Shown in pieces: positions 46,702-56,621 of a stretch of DNA of 64,000 nt. The notes beneath the pieces are model-generated. The model ran no database searches, had not been told where the DNA came from, and saw only the letters and a list, made by a program, of their open reading frames with translations. Source of the stretch: an uncultured Planctomycetales bacterium (lineage in GTDB: Bacteria; Planctomycetota; Planctomycetia; Isosphaerales; Isosphaeraceae); contig CAIYJE010000188.1 of the NCBI GenBank assembly GCA_903926465.1, positions 32,257-96,256 of the forward strand. Reading direction: 5' to 3'. How positions within the stretch are numbered: the stretch's first letter is position 1; each line of letters starts with the position of its first letter. Position numbers and translations under genes: made by a program.

Positions 46702-48945
46702 TCAAATGGTCACGTGAGACGATTGACTCTGACGCACACCCAAATGCGGAGCTGGTACCAGACGGTCACCGGGGCGTGGCCGCGCCAACACCGCAACCGT
46801 CCAGCCGATCAGCAACGACAGACCGGCAAACGAAAGCACCCGGCCTCGCGCCAAACTGGCCGGTGCAAACTGAAGCGTAACCCGGTGTGACCCGGCCGGA
46901 ACGTAGCACCCCAGAAAGTCGCCGTTCACGCGCAGTCGTTCCACCGGCGTTCCATCGACCCGTGCAGACCATCCCTCATGATAACTTTCAGAAACCACCA
47001 GCAATCGCGTATCCGGCGCCACTGAACGAATTTCGAACGCTCCCGGCCGCTCGGTGATCAGCTCGGCGGTGCCCGGTGGCCCACTCGCCATCTCAGCCTC
47101 ATGGCCAGGCTCGATCATGGCTGTGCTGGCCAGGTCAATTGTGTCTAGAACCTGGGCCGGCTCGGTTGTAGCCACGGCGGTTGCAACCAGACGAACCAGT
47201 GGCAAAGGATCGGCGACCCGATTCCAGGCTTTCCTTGGCAGACGACCCGAGACCTCCCAGCCCACCCCTTCGAGTTGAAGAGTCTTGGGATGTCCCTCGG
47301 GAAGCATCCGTCGAGGAGCGAGGGCAGCATAACCACCCTCCAGCAGCAGTCCAGCGGCCACCGGTGCGTTCTCGGTTTCGCCCGTCTGCCAAACCCGCAT
47401 CCCAGATGAGCCACCGGGCAGCGCCGCTTCCTGGAGATAAGGAGCAATCGGGCGGATCGAATGATCACGCATGTAACTCAAGCTGTAGTAGCCAATGTCG
47501 GCCGCAAGAAAGAGCACAATCGCCAGCAGGGCCCGGCGCTTGCCTTGGGCGGCCAAAACCACCAAACCCGTGGCCATCAGAACCAAAATCACTCCCAGAG
47601 CCCGCTGAAACAGTGAGCCAAGCGGCACAACTGGCGTGCCCGGCAGCCCCAACCGGCACAACAGCGGCACAAAGAGCACGGCAACCAAGGCCGCCAGGGG
47701 CAAGAACCAGAGCCAGACCAGCCGGGCAGGAGGCTTTTCACGTCGCTCAACAACCCGACAGAGATCGGCGTAGGCCACCGCAACAAGTGCTGCCTCCGCC
47801 AGATGAACCAGCAAAAGGTACCTGGCAGGGACCCGGAAATAACCAACCAGGGGAAGCTGAGTCACCAGGCGATAGACCGGCGTGTATCGCCCAAAGGCAA
47901 TCAGAAGGGCAGGAATGGAGATCCAGAGGGCCACCTTGGCCAACGATCGACCAGTGCCCAGGTTCCTCCAGCGCAACGCGAGCCAGCCAAGTAAAGCCGG
48001 AACACACGCCCCCAAATACATCCCGTACTCATGCATCCGCCAATCCTGAAGATTGGCCGCCACGCCCAGTGGTAAGCCCGGAACTTCAGGACCATACACC
48101 CGAGCCGCAAACAGGTAGGGGGCAATGGGCACAACCAGATTGAGCGGGTGAAGTGAGCCTAATGTCACTCCATTCCAGGTGGGAGCCTGGCGGATCGAAT
48201 CTTGAATGGCCGCCAGCGTGGGGAGCCACTGGATGGCTCCGCCCAGAATTCCCAGCGTCTTGGCAACTGCCAGCCCGACCAGGGGAGCAATGCCCCGACC
48301 ACCGTGCCAGGCCAAGGCCAAGGCATACACACTTTCAACGAGTGCCGAGTACCACACGGTTTGTGGATGTCCGATCGTCAGTTGCGAGGCAGTCAGCAGG
48401 CCCACGGCCAGTCGTCCCCAGGCTGCGCCACGTGCACCGTCTTGCAACGTGTGCCGGATGGCCAGCAATAACCAGGGCAAGTGAGCAAGAATGGCCACCG
48501 AATTGATATGGCGGTAATGGAGCAGGTTGTAACCTGCGAACGTGCAGATGAACGAACCAAGCCAAGCCGATTCCGAGGGAAGCTGGTGTGACCGAAGTAC
48601 CAGGTAAAAGCCCAGGAAACTCAGGGGGTAACCAATCAGCAATTCCAGGTTGAACGCCACGGACACCGGCAACAACCGATAAAGAAGCAGGTGTGCGGGA
48701 TGGGTCATGCCCACCTGACCTTCACCTTGAAGGTAGAAGCCGCAAAACAGGTTGGGACACCAGGCAGGATCATCACCCGCAGCCAAACTACGCGCATAAA
48801 AAACGCGCAAGGGGAGATGAAACCAGCCGAGATCGTCAGATGCATAGACCGAACCGGTGAGTAGCGGCAGCGCCATAACGCACAAGATAATGACGCCCGC
48901 AACGACTACCGCCGTGGCACGGATTTGCTCAGTACGCCATGGCAT
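46702..48945 (-). CDS. YfhO-family polytopic membrane protein
   Basis: A 747-residue protein with about 12-13 hydrophobic segments in the first ~560 residues and a C-terminal extracytoplasmic beta domain. SVYASDDLGWFHLPLRVFYARSLAAGDDPAWCPNLFCGFY and SQLTIGHPQTVWYSALVE match the YfhO/GT-C-like group, as does ESYHEGWSARVDGTPVERLRVN near the end. In Bacillus YfhO is linked to lipoteichoic acid glycosylation. It is the first gene of an operon with a methyltransferase and a GT2, so flipping or transferring lipid-linked sugar is plausible. Start ATG 48945 (an in-frame GTG lies at 48948). Confidence 0.85.
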   Translation of the reverse strand: MPWRTEQIRATAVVVAGVIILCVMALPLLTGSVYASDDLGWFHLPLRVFYARSLAAGDDPAWCPNLFCGFYLQGEGQVGMTHPAHLLLYRLLPVSVAFNLELLIGYPLSFLGFYLVLRSHQLPSESAWLGSFICTFAGYNLLHYRHINSVAILAHLPWLLLAIRHTLQDGARGAAWGRLAVGLLTASQLTIGHPQTVWYSALVESVYALALAWHGGRGIAPLVGLAVAKTLGILGGAIQWLPTLAAIQDSIRQAPTWNGVTLGSLHPLNLVVPIAPYLFAARVYGPEVPGLPLGVAANLQDWRMHEYGMYLGACVPALLGWLALRWRNLGTGRSLAKVALWISIPALLIAFGRYTPVYRLVTQLPLVGYFRVPARYLLLVHLAEAALVAVAYADLCRVVERREKPPARLVWLWFLPLAALVAVLFVPLLCRLGLPGTPVVPLGSLFQRALGVILVLMATGLVVLAAQGKRRALLAIVLFLAADIGYYSLSYMRDHSIRPIAPYLQEAALPGGSSGMRVWQTGETENAPVAAGLLLEGGYAALAPRRMLPEGHPKTLQLEGVGWEVSGRLPRKAWNRVADPLPLVRLVATAVATTEPAQVLDTIDLASTAMIEPGHEAEMASGPPGTAELITERPGAFEIRSVAPDTRLLVVSESYHEGWSARVDGTPVERLRVNGDFLGCYVPAGSHRVTLQFAPASLARGRVLSFAGLSLLIGWTVAVLARPRPGDRLVPAPHLGVRQSQSSHVTI

Positions 48946-49098
48946 CACGCAACCCGCTCTTCCGTGAACTCAGTTGGTGCGGAATCTAGAATCACTCGGG
49001 GCGGCATCGTAAGCCGATCACCCGAAGTGGTGAAGTCCAATCCGACCGTGGATCGAAATGAAGTTGCAGATCCGTAGCCTGGCGAAGCAAAGCGCACG

Positions 49099-49137
49099 AA
49101 AAAAGCCGGGCTGCTGCATGGAAAGCAACAGTCCGGC
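49099..49137 (-). terminator. Intrinsic terminator of the alpha operon
   Basis: On the minus strand gccggactgttgc pairs with gcagcagcccggc (12 of 13, one G-U) and is followed by six T. It lies 51 bp after the rplQ stop. Confidence 0.85.
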
Positions 49138-49187
49138 CTGATATCAGAACGCCAGCACAAGGCTGACAGGCTCAGATCACCTGAAGT

Positions 49188-49601
49188 TCAAGATTCGGCA
49201 GTGACCGAAGGTTTGACAGGAGCACTGGCAACCTTTTCATCGGCGCCCAGCAGTGTGAGAACTGCCATGGCCGATGCATCGCCCTGGCGAACCTTGGCGA
49301 GCTTGAACAGGCGGGTGTAGCCACCAGGTCGGCCGGCAAACTGTGGTCCAATTTCATGGAACAGCTTGTAGGCAACATCTTTCTTGGTGACCACCGCCAG
49401 GGCACGACGGAAGTGATTCAGTTCAAAACCACCGCGAGCCGTTGTGATCAACTTCTCGGCGTAGGGTTGAACTTCTTTCGCCTTGGCGAGAGTGGTCGTG
49501 ATCTTACCATGTTCAAAAAGGGCCGTAGCAAGGTTGCGGAGCATCATCTGACGATGCTCGGGCGTCCTCTTGAATTTACGACCAGCTTTGCGGTGACGCA
49601 T
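49188..49601 (-). CDS. rplQ: 50S ribosomal protein L17
   Basis: A 137-residue protein at the tunnel exit. MRHRKAGRKFKRTPEHRQMMLRNLATALFEHGKITTTLAKAKE is the hallmark start, and GGYTRLFKLAKVRQGDASAMAVLTL the C-terminal core. Last gene of the alpha operon, 110 bp after rpoA, with an intrinsic terminator behind it. Confidence 0.96.
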   Translation of the reverse strand: MRHRKAGRKFKRTPEHRQMMLRNLATALFEHGKITTTLAKAKEVQPYAEKLITTARGGFELNHFRRALAVVTKKDVAYKLFHEIGPQFAGRPGGYTRLFKLAKVRQGDASAMAVLTLLGADEKVASAPVKPSVTAES

Positions 49602-49711
49602 CGGAAACGATCCTTATCGGTCTCGAAATACCGCGATCTTGGGTGGTGAAGCAGGCCGCACACACACCCAACCCACCAGGGTGGTACGTGACGACCGACG
49701 GAATGTATAGC

Positions 49712-50710
49712 TCAGCGAGCAGCCGGCACGTTCATGCCAAGAGCGAGCCCGTGTTCCTGCAGTTTTTTCGTAACTTCTTTGAGCGTGGTTTCGCCAAAGT
49801 TACGAACCGTGAGGAGTTGATCCTCGCTACGGCTAACGAGTTGCCGGACGTTCGTGATTCCCTCGCTCTCAAGGCAGTTGGTGGCACGCACCGAGAGTTC
49901 GAGTTCCGCCAAGCTCATGTTGAGCTTGCCTTCGAGCGTCACGTCCATCGGAAGATCAGAGCGGGTGGTGGAACCGGTCACACCTTCAGGTGCAAGCGTT
50001 TCCATTGGCTCATAATACTGAACGAAGGGGTTCAGGTGCTTCCTGAGAATCTTGGCAGCTTCCACCAGGGCCATCTCGGGACCAATGGTACCCGTGGTCC
50101 AGATGCGAAGAATCAACTTGTCATAGTTGGTGCGCTGACCCACGCGGGTGTTCTCAACCCGGTATTCGACGCGGACAGCGGGAGTAAAGATGGCGTCAAT
50201 CGGAATTGCGCCTGGCTCGAGTTCTTCGTTGTGACCTTCGGCGGCCGGCCGATAGCCACGGCCATTCTCAACCGTCATCTCAACGTGGAACTGAACATCG
50301 TCGGTCAGGGTGCAAAGAATATGATCGGGATTTTTGATCTCGACCGTCTCATCGTGAACGATGTCTTTACCCTGAACGATGCCCTGCTTATTCCGCTCGA
50401 TGAAGATCGTTTTTGGCTGTTCGGAATGATTCTTGACCACCAGACCTTTAAGGTTCAAAACCAGGTCGGTGATGTCTTCAATCATGCCAGGAATGCTGGA
50501 GAACTCGTGCTGCACTCCTTGGATCTTGATCTTGGTGACGGCACTGCCTTCGAGGCTCGAGAGCAAGATCCGCCGTAGGCTATTTCCCACCGTGTGGCCA
50601 AAGCCACGCTCAAACGGTTCGACGTGGAACTCACCGAAGGTCTCAGTCAGGCTCTCGCGGATGCAGACGACCCGGCTCGGCAATTCCAGGCCACGCCAAC
50701 GAATACGCAT
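49712..50710 (-). CDS. rpoA: DNA-directed RNA polymerase subunit alpha
   Basis: A 332-residue subunit. The N-terminal assembly domain contains [30 protein letters not shown] and [19 protein letters not shown]; the C-terminal domain that contacts UP elements and activators is intact ([48 protein letters not shown]). Normal length. The spacer to rpsD has a 7-bp perfect hairpin. Confidence 0.97.
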   Translation of the reverse strand: MRIRWRGLELPSRVVCIRESLTETFGEFHVEPFERGFGHTVGNSLRRILLSSLEGSAVTKIKIQGVQHEFSSIPGMIEDITDLVLNLKGLVVKNHSEQPKTIFIERNKQGIVQGKDIVHDETVEIKNPDHILCTLTDDVQFHVEMTVENGRGYRPAAEGHNEELEPGAIPIDAIFTPAVRVEYRVENTRVGQRTNYDKLILRIWTTGTIGPEMALVEAAKILRKHLNPFVQYYEPMETLAPEGVTGSTTRSDLPMDVTLEGKLNMSLAELELSVRATNCLESEGITNVRQLVSRSEDQLLTVRNFGETTLKEVTKKLQEHGLALGMNVPAAR

Positions 50711-50776
50711 CGCGGGGCTCCCAGGATGAAAGGTCTGGTACGTGGTTCAAGTTGCCCAATGAAAACACCAAACATG

Positions 50777-50797
50777 GGGGCTGAACACACCAGCCCC
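50777..50797 (-). other. Hairpin between rpsD and rpoA
   Basis: ggggctg (50777-50783) and cagcccc (50791-50797) form a perfect 7-bp stem with a 7-base loop; downstream on the minus strand is ccatgtttggtgttttc. Attenuator-like, about 35 bp after the rpsD stop. Confidence 0.45.
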
Positions 50798-50832
50798 GCA
50801 CGCGTGGCTCTCTGAAACAGAAAGCCAACCAA

Positions 50833-51462
50833 TCAACGGCTCAAAAGCTCGACGATCAGCTGTGGATTCACAGGCAGGGAGATATCCTGAGTCGAAGGCA
50901 GACGGCTCACTCGACCTTCTGGTGGATCGGCCGTCACTCGTTCGAGCCAATCGGGCACGGGTGGCATGCCTTCCATCTCTAGGACGGAAGCGGCCAGCTT
51001 CTTGGAGTGCTCACGATCCTTGACAGCCACCGCATCACCGGGGCGAACAAGGAAGCTCGAAATATCAACCTTGCGACCGTTGACCGTCACGTGTCCGTGA
51101 CCAATCAACTGGCGGGCTCCTGCGCGACTAACGGCAAAACCAAGCCGGGTCACCACATTGTCCAGACGGCGTTCAATCAGGCTCATCAGGGCATCACCCG
51201 TATTGCCTGACTTGCGACCGGCCATTTCAAAGTATTTACGGAACTGGCGTTCAAAAATGCCGTAGTACCGCTTGACCTTCTGTTTCTCACGCAAGCGAAT
51301 TGCATATTCGCTGGCCTTCCCCTTACGAAACGGGTGCATGCCGGGCACCCCTTCACGGCGTTCAATGGCGCACTTGGGGGTATCGCAGCGGGTTCCCTTC
51401 AGGAACAGCTTTAGGCCTTCACGCCGGCAGAGCCGGCAAACCGGTCCGGTATATCGTCCCAT
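50833..51462 (-). CDS. rpsD: 30S ribosomal protein S4, zinc-binding type
   Basis: A 209-residue protein that starts 16S rRNA assembly. N-terminal cysteines in CRLCRREGLKLFLKGTRCDTPKC suggest the zinc-binding form. ASEYAIRLREKQKVKRYYGIFERQFRKYFEMA and the S4 RNA-binding domain RLDNVVTRLGFAVSRAGARQLIGHGHVTVNGRKVDI are typical. ATG 51462 chosen. The tail after DWLERV is longer than usual. Confidence 0.95.
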   Translation of the reverse strand: MGRYTGPVCRLCRREGLKLFLKGTRCDTPKCAIERREGVPGMHPFRKGKASEYAIRLREKQKVKRYYGIFERQFRKYFEMAGRKSGNTGDALMSLIERRLDNVVTRLGFAVSRAGARQLIGHGHVTVNGRKVDISSFLVRPGDAVAVKDREHSKKLAASVLEMEGMPPVPDWLERVTADPPEGRVSRLPSTQDISLPVNPQLIVELLSR

Positions 51463-51661
51463 CGTCCTCGTCTCGAACTGGTGGCTATGTGCGGAATGCA
51501 AAGAAGCCGCGAGCCGTTAATCCGGTAAACTTTGCTGACCCAAAGGTCTGAGCGAAGGTCGGGCATCCCGCAGCCCAAACATCTTCACCCCAAAGTCGGA
51601 CCGGGATGGCTCGTAAATCGGGATCACTAACAAAAGCGACTGACCAACCCAAGGGTTTGGG

Positions 51662-52042
51662 TCAAACGCGTCGCTTTTTGGGTGGGCGGCAGCCGTTGTG
51701 GGGCAGGGGGGTGACATCTTCGATCGCTTTGATCGAAAGTCCCGATGCGGAAAGAGCCGTGATGGCACTTTCACGACCGGACCCAGGGCCCTTGACTTTA
51801 ACTTCAACTTCTCGAACACCAAACTTGGTGGCGGCCGAGGCGGCGGTCTCTGCCGCTCTCTGAGCAGCGAACGGAGTTGACTTACGACTACCCTTGAAAC
51901 CAACCGTACCACTGGAAGCCCAGCAAAGGGCATCGCCATTGGGATCGGTGATGGTTACCAAGGTGTTATTGAACGTCGCTTTGATGTGCACAACCGCACG
52001 GCTGACGTTCTTCTTGACTCTCTTCTTCTTGGCCTTGGCCAC
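51662..52042 (-). CDS. rpsK: 30S ribosomal protein S11
   Basis: A 126-residue platform protein. [50 protein letters not shown] and the final [18 protein letters not shown] are near-invariant. Complete. A 230-bp spacer separates it from rpsM and ~200 bp from rpsD. Confidence 0.96.
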   Translation of the reverse strand: MAKAKKKRVKKNVSRAVVHIKATFNNTLVTITDPNGDALCWASSGTVGFKGSRKSTPFAAQRAAETAASAATKFGVREVEVKVKGPGSGRESAITALSASGLSIKAIEDVTPLPHNGCRPPKKRRV

Positions 52043-52272
52043 GACGTCTCGTCTCCTTCAATCAGGCTCAATCCACCTCGTAAAACGAAGTGGGGAGCCG
52101 CAATACCAGGCTGTACTCGACAGTTGTTGTGACAGTTTGCTCTCGGATCGCGAGACCCGGGATGGGGATCGGACAAAGAGAGCAAAACCACTCTTCGTTC
52201 GAGCCAAGCAGACAGACTGAGCCAGAACAAAAAGGGCCAGGGTAGTAAACCACCCCAACCCCATAGTTCAAC

Positions 52273-52656
52273 TCAGCGCATGTCCTTCACGCCCTTCTTG
52301 CCGGCAACCGTCTTACGTGGGCCCTTGCGGGTCCGAGCGTTCGTACGGGTTCGCTGACCACGAACCGGAAGACCTTTGCGGTGTCGAAGCCCACGGAAGC
52401 AGCCAATGTCCCGAAGCCGGGCAATGTGCTGGCCAACCTGGCGTCTCAACTGCCCTTCGACGACGTATTCGTCTTCGAGCAGTTTGGCGAGCTTAGCCAG
52501 ATCGTCTTCAGTCAGCTCATGAGCCCGCTTGTCGGGGTCAATAGCAGTGCGCTCACAAAGCTCCTGAGCCAAATACGGGCCAATGCCGTATAAGTACTGC
52601 AGAGAGAAGAGCGTTTTCTTATTGTGCGGTATGTCGACACCCAGGATACGAGGCAT
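52273..52656 (-). CDS. rpsM: 30S ribosomal protein S13
   Basis: A 127-residue head protein at the subunit bridge and tRNA contact. MPRILGVDIPHNKKTLFSLQYLYGIGPYLAQELCERTAIDPDKRAHELTEDDLAKL and LRDIGCFRGLRHRKGLPVRGQRTRTNARTRKGPRKTVAGKK are standard. Complete. Confidence 0.96.
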   Translation of the reverse strand: MPRILGVDIPHNKKTLFSLQYLYGIGPYLAQELCERTAIDPDKRAHELTEDDLAKLAKLLEDEYVVEGQLRRQVGQHIARLRDIGCFRGLRHRKGLPVRGQRTRTNARTRKGPRKTVAGKKGVKDMR

Positions 52657-52722
52657 CCGTCGGGATCTCCGGTCGAGGCAGTGGAAGGGCCGGAAGACTG
52701 CGCGCGATCAGTCTATCCAAGC

Positions 52723-52839
52723 TTAACCTTGCCGCTGCTTGTGCTTGGGGTTGGTGCTGCAAATCACGTAAAGCTTGCGTCGTCGGCGCACAATCTTGCA
52801 ATGTTCGCAAATACGCCGAATACTGGAACGCACTTTCAT
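52723..52839 (-). CDS. rpmJ: 50S ribosomal protein L36
   Basis: A 38-residue zinc-ribbon protein read directly from the minus strand: [17 protein letters not shown], then [19 protein letters not shown] and QG. The Cys-Cys...Cys-His ligand set (CEHC, then C and H) is complete. First gene of the alpha operon, 66 bp upstream of rpsM. The usual infA upstream is missing. Confidence 0.95.
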   Translation of the reverse strand: MKVRSSIRRICEHCKIVRRRRKLYVICSTNPKHKQRQG

Positions 52840-53260
52840 CGCAACAAGACTCGCGGGGCTAGAGTCAGATCAGGGTAAATGCTCCCACGCTCCCAACCAA
52901 TCAGTCAGGAGTGGGACCGTTCGCCCAGTTGTCGGATCGCGAGCGGCGAGCCGAATGCGGAGCCCAGTCCACGGGCGGAACGTACGAACATACCGAGCTT
53001 CTCTACCTCCTGCAAGCCCGAAGCAGAGAATTCTTTTGGACTCAATCGATATCGTCGAGATTTCCGGCTGAGTCGGGCCGAAATGCAGCAGCACCCCGAC
53101 CGCTGGAATGGCATCCCTAATCCCTGAGCTACACCAGGTTTCTGTTGAATTCTTTTCAAAGACTTGCTCGACAGCCGAAAAGAAGAAGCGTAGCTTGAAT
53201 TTACGTGCCGCTTGGCGTCCTGCGGTTGGCTATCCAGTAACCCTGACGGAGGTCGATCTG
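52840..53260. other. Divergent intergenic region rpmJ / aldo-keto reductase
   Basis: About 420 bases. It must contain the alpha-operon promoter (minus) and the reductase promoter (plus), but neither stands out. The reverse complement near 53090-53150 has a tagctcag word that recalls a tRNA D-arm, without cloverleaf support. Confidence 0.4.
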
Positions 53261-54475
53261 ATGTCTGAACGCGAAACTGCTCCTGGTTCGATGGATCGGC
53301 GATCATTTCTTCAGACCAGTGCCGCGGCCTCGACGGCAGCCTCGCTGGCTGCCGGTGTAAGCCGGGCCGATGATCCGGCTGTGGCCGTGGCCAAGGAAAC
53401 CACGCTCCCCACCCGAACTCTGGGCCGCACCGGAGTGAAGGTTACCCTGGTCAACCAGGGCACCGTGCAAGGCCCCAGCGCCCTGGATCGCCTGCTTCGG
53501 TTCTCTTATGAGCGCGGTGTCCGTTATTTTGATACGGCCGCGGCCTACGGCACCGAAGGTGGTTTCAAGAAGTGGTTCAGCGCCATGCCCGAAGTGCGCA
53601 AGAACATCTTCCTGGCGACCAAAGACGGGGTGGGCACCCCCTCCGAAATGCTCAAGCGGATCGATGCCCGCCTGGAAGCGCTCGGTACAGACTACATTGA
53701 TCTGCTCTTCTTCCATGGCCTGGGCTCCAACCAGGTGGACTGGCCCAAGAGCAAAGAGATGAAGGAAGCAGCCGAAGCCATCAAGAAGACCGGCAAGGTC
53801 AAATTCGTCGGCTTCAGCACGCACGACGCCAAGCGCGCCGAGCAGCTTCAGGCAGCCGCCGAGGGAAACTTCATTGACGTCATCATGCTCCAGTTCTCTC
53901 CCTGGCTGGCCAAAGACTCGGCCATGAACAAAGCGATTGACGCCTGCCATGCCAAGAACATTGGCCTGGTGTCGATGAAGCAACTGCTGGGGATCAAGCC
54001 TGACGAGGTTTTGGGCAAGGTGCCGGCACTCAAAGAACGCGGCCTGAACGCATTCCAGGGGGTACTCACGGCCATCTGGTCCGACGAGCGGATTTCCGCC
54101 ACCTGCGTTACCATGATGAATACCGACCAGGTGAAGGAAAACGTCGATGCCGCCCAGCGGTTCGAGCCGCTCAAGACGGCCGACCTGGCGCTTCTGAAGG
54201 ACGCCGTGCTAGCCGCGGGTCCTCGGATGTGTACCGACTGCGATGGCCGCTGTGGCCACGCCGCCGGCACCCAGGCCCGCCTCGGTGACCTCACCCGCTT
54301 CCTGGCCTACCATGAACAAACGGGCGCTCGCCGGATGGCACGCGAAGAATACGCCAAGCTCTCTCCCGAAGAACGCGCCTGGCAGACTGCCGACCTGGAG
54401 GCCGCCCGCGATGCTTGCCCCAGCCGGCTCAACTTCGCCGACCTGCTGCCCAGGGTCGATCAACTGCTGGGCTAA
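53261..54475 (+). CDS. Tat-exported aldo/keto reductase
   Basis: A 404-residue protein. MSERETAPGSMDRRSFLQTSAAASTAASLAAG is a twin-arginine signal. The aldo/keto reductase barrel follows: RTLGRTGVKVTLVNQGT, FDTAAAYGTEGGFKKW (catalytic Asp and Tyr), DYIDLLFFHGLG, KFVGFSTHDAKRAEQ. A C-terminal Cys set (CTDCDGRCGHA and DACPSRLNF) resembles the iron-sulfur-type tail of some members. ATG 53261 has GGAGG at 8-base spacing. Substrate unknown. An excellent terminator follows. Confidence 0.9.
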   Translation: MSERETAPGSMDRRSFLQTSAAASTAASLAAGVSRADDPAVAVAKETTLPTRTLGRTGVKVTLVNQGTVQGPSALDRLLRFSYERGVRYFDTAAAYGTEGGFKKWFSAMPEVRKNIFLATKDGVGTPSEMLKRIDARLEALGTDYIDLLFFHGLGSNQVDWPKSKEMKEAAEAIKKTGKVKFVGFSTHDAKRAEQLQAAAEGNFIDVIMLQFSPWLAKDSAMNKAIDACHAKNIGLVSMKQLLGIKPDEVLGKVPALKERGLNAFQGVLTAIWSDERISATCVTMMNTDQVKENVDAAQRFEPLKTADLALLKDAVLAAGPRMCTDCDGRCGHAAGTQARLGDLTRFLAYHEQTGARRMAREEYAKLSPEERAWQTADLEAARDACPSRLNFADLLPRVDQLLG

Positions 54476-54505
54476 TCAGCCCAGCAGAACCGCTGCTGAT
54501 CCTCA

Positions 54506-54547
54506 AACCTTCCGATCACACACACCGTGTGGTCGGAAGGTTTTTTT
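54506..54547 (+). terminator. Intrinsic terminator of the reductase gene
   Basis: ccttccgatcacac pairs with gtgtggtcggaagg, loop of about 6 bases, followed by seven T. It starts about 30 bp after the stop codon. Confidence 0.92.
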
Positions 54548-54834
54548 GGGTTGAAACCCAAGTCGCAGCTTGAGCCGTGTCGCTTGTTTGGGGGGCGTTG
54601 TCTGGGCAAACGGTCTCAATAACAGACAAAGACCAAGCATCCTTGGCGCAGGCATTTGCAAAGTTGCGCGTTTGGGTTTTTCTGCTCAGAATGCCTGGAA
54701 AACCAACGAACCATCTTTCGCCCACGCGTGGGGCTGTAGAAGAGCCGTGTCCAGGACGGCAACGGTGTTCTTCAGTCCGAACAGCGAACCTTCAAAACGG
54801 ACTGATCGACTTTTCGACCCGTGGTTATTTGACC

Positions 54835-56316
54835 TTAGCGACCGATTCCTACGGCGGGCACACCCGCAGGCACCAGGGGAACGGCAACCTCGGCGGGTGA
54901 AGAATTAACCACCCGGTTGCCAGGTTGCGCCCCAGGGATGAGCCACCCCCCCACGGTGAACAGGGTGGCGGCCAGCAAGATTGCCGCCGGCAGAGTCAGA
55001 GCCCAGGCCAGACCGATCTTCCGGATCGTATCGGCCTGGAGCCCGGACTTGTTCGCCCACATGGTACCCGCCACTCCCGATGAGAGAACGTGGGTGGTAC
55101 TGACCGGCAGGTGATAAACGTCGGCCAGCCCAATGGTGACCGCCGCCACCACCTCGGCCGCCGCCCCCTGAGCGTAGGTCATGTGCGTTTTGCCAATTTT
55201 TTCGGCCACGGTCACCACAATGCGCTGGTACCCAATGGTCGTCCCAATCCCCAGTGCCAGGGCCACACCCACCACCACCCAGAGCGGAACATACTCGGTG
55301 GCACCCAGCAACCGTTTGACCAACGGGGCAATGGCGGCCCGGGTCTCTGCCGACAGCGGACTGGCGGCCAGATCGTTCCGCAGTCTCAAGATTGCATGCC
55401 GCATTTCCCAACGCTGGTCCGGGGGCACATCGGCAAACGAGTCTGCGCCCTGAAGTCCGGCCGTGACCTGCGCAATGTCGGCGGCAATGGTCCCGGTTTG
55501 CAGCACGGCATCTGCCTCAAGCGTGCGCTGAATTTCCAGAGCCGCCGCGTGAACCGATTCCGCAGTATGGGCGTGGTGCATGTCCAGGGCGTAATAGGTG
55601 GGCAGAAACCCGATCAGGGCCAGCAAGATCAAGCCCATCCCCTTCTGACCATCATTGGAGCCGTGCGCAAAACTCACGCCGCCGCAGGTGGCCAGCAGCA
55701 CCCCACGAATCCAGCGTGGTGGGTCGTCCCCCTCTCCGGGTGGATGAAACAACCGCTGGTCTTTCAACGACCGCCGCATGATGAGCAGCAGTACCGCGGC
55801 CGAAATGAACCCAACCATGGGAGAGATCAGCAGCGACATTCCCACATCACGCGCCTTGGTCCAGTTCACGCCCGACACATCGCCCCGGGTGAGCAGGCTA
55901 TTGGCCAGCCCCACCCCCAGAATGGAGCCAATCAGGGTGTGCGAACTGGAGACCGGCAGGCCCAGCCACCAGGTGCCCAGGTTCCAGATCACGCCCGCAA
56001 GTAACAGCGAAACCACCATCACAATGGCACGCGTGGAGGCACTTTCAATCAAAAGGTCCACAGGCAACAAATTCACAATACTGAACGCGACAGCCGTGCC
56101 ACCCAGCAGCACGCCCAGAAAGTTGCAAAGACCCGAAAACAGCACCGCCGGAGTTGGGCGGAGCGTTTTGGTGTAAATCACCGTGGTCACCGCGTTGGCG
56201 GTATCGTGAAACCCGTTGATGAATTCAAAGGCAAAGGCCACGAACAGCGCAAAACCAAAGAATAACTGGCCCTGCAGCGATAGCGCGCTGAACGACTGCC
56301 AGAAAGAATTCAGCAT
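54835..56316 (-). CDS. Inorganic phosphate transporter (PiT family)
   Basis: A 493-residue low-affinity phosphate/cation symporter like PitA. The two PiT signatures are FVAFAFEFINGFHDTANAVTTVIYTKTL near the N-terminus and TTHVLSSGVAGTMW near the C-terminus, with GLPVSSSHTLIGSILG as the inverted half. About ten membrane segments surround a hydrophilic central loop. Length is as in E. coli PitA (about 500). No DUF47 regulator gene (pit accessory) is adjacent. ATG 56316 begins MLNSFWQSFSALSLQGQLFFG. Confidence 0.92.
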   Translation of the reverse strand: MLNSFWQSFSALSLQGQLFFGFALFVAFAFEFINGFHDTANAVTTVIYTKTLRPTPAVLFSGLCNFLGVLLGGTAVAFSIVNLLPVDLLIESASTRAIVMVVSLLLAGVIWNLGTWWLGLPVSSSHTLIGSILGVGLANSLLTRGDVSGVNWTKARDVGMSLLISPMVGFISAAVLLLIMRRSLKDQRLFHPPGEGDDPPRWIRGVLLATCGGVSFAHGSNDGQKGMGLILLALIGFLPTYYALDMHHAHTAESVHAAALEIQRTLEADAVLQTGTIAADIAQVTAGLQGADSFADVPPDQRWEMRHAILRLRNDLAASPLSAETRAAIAPLVKRLLGATEYVPLWVVVGVALALGIGTTIGYQRIVVTVAEKIGKTHMTYAQGAAAEVVAAVTIGLADVYHLPVSTTHVLSSGVAGTMWANKSGLQADTIRKIGLAWALTLPAAILLAATLFTVGGWLIPGAQPGNRVVNSSPAEVAVPLVPAGVPAVGIGR

Positions 56317-56621
56317 TTTCTCTCAATGTGGCCGGTGAAATTCACACCTTCCCACCTGGGACGCATGAGTTCATAATTCTAACCGATCACCGCGGCTTCA
56401 AGCCAACCCTGGCGTCGCCGCCCGCCCAAAACTCACATAAACTTCATAATAGCAAGCAGTTGGAACCCGCCTCCCAAACACCCTCAACCGGCCTGGTTAA
56501 CCGACACGCGGGCGCCCTGGGCCCAAAATGGGCGCAAAGCACAACACCCGGTTGAGCCTGCAAGCCGCAGGCCCACCCGGGTGTTCTTGGTTTCTCATCT
56601 ATCCGCGTCGCCCGTCACGGT
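56317..56621. other. Spacer between Met/Cys-rich gene and pit
   Basis: About 305 bases with a strong composite hairpin (listed separately) and no gene. Confidence 0.4.
56543..56585 (-). terminator. Hairpin after the Met/Cys-rich gene
   Basis: aacacccgg/ccgggtgtt (9 bp) encloses gcctgc/gcaggc (6 bp), about 37 bp after the stop of the Met/Cys-rich gene. No T run follows on the minus strand. Confidence 0.5.

Noticed and set aside
48945..49160. 71-codon minus-strand frame upstream of the YfhO-like gene
   Set aside because: It overlaps the alpha-operon terminator at 49099-49137 and has no ribosome-binding site.
53085..53150. Possible tRNA on the minus strand (tagctcag word)
   Set aside because: No matching acceptor stem, no T-arm ggttcga-type sequence and no 5+7 anticodon arm can be formed.
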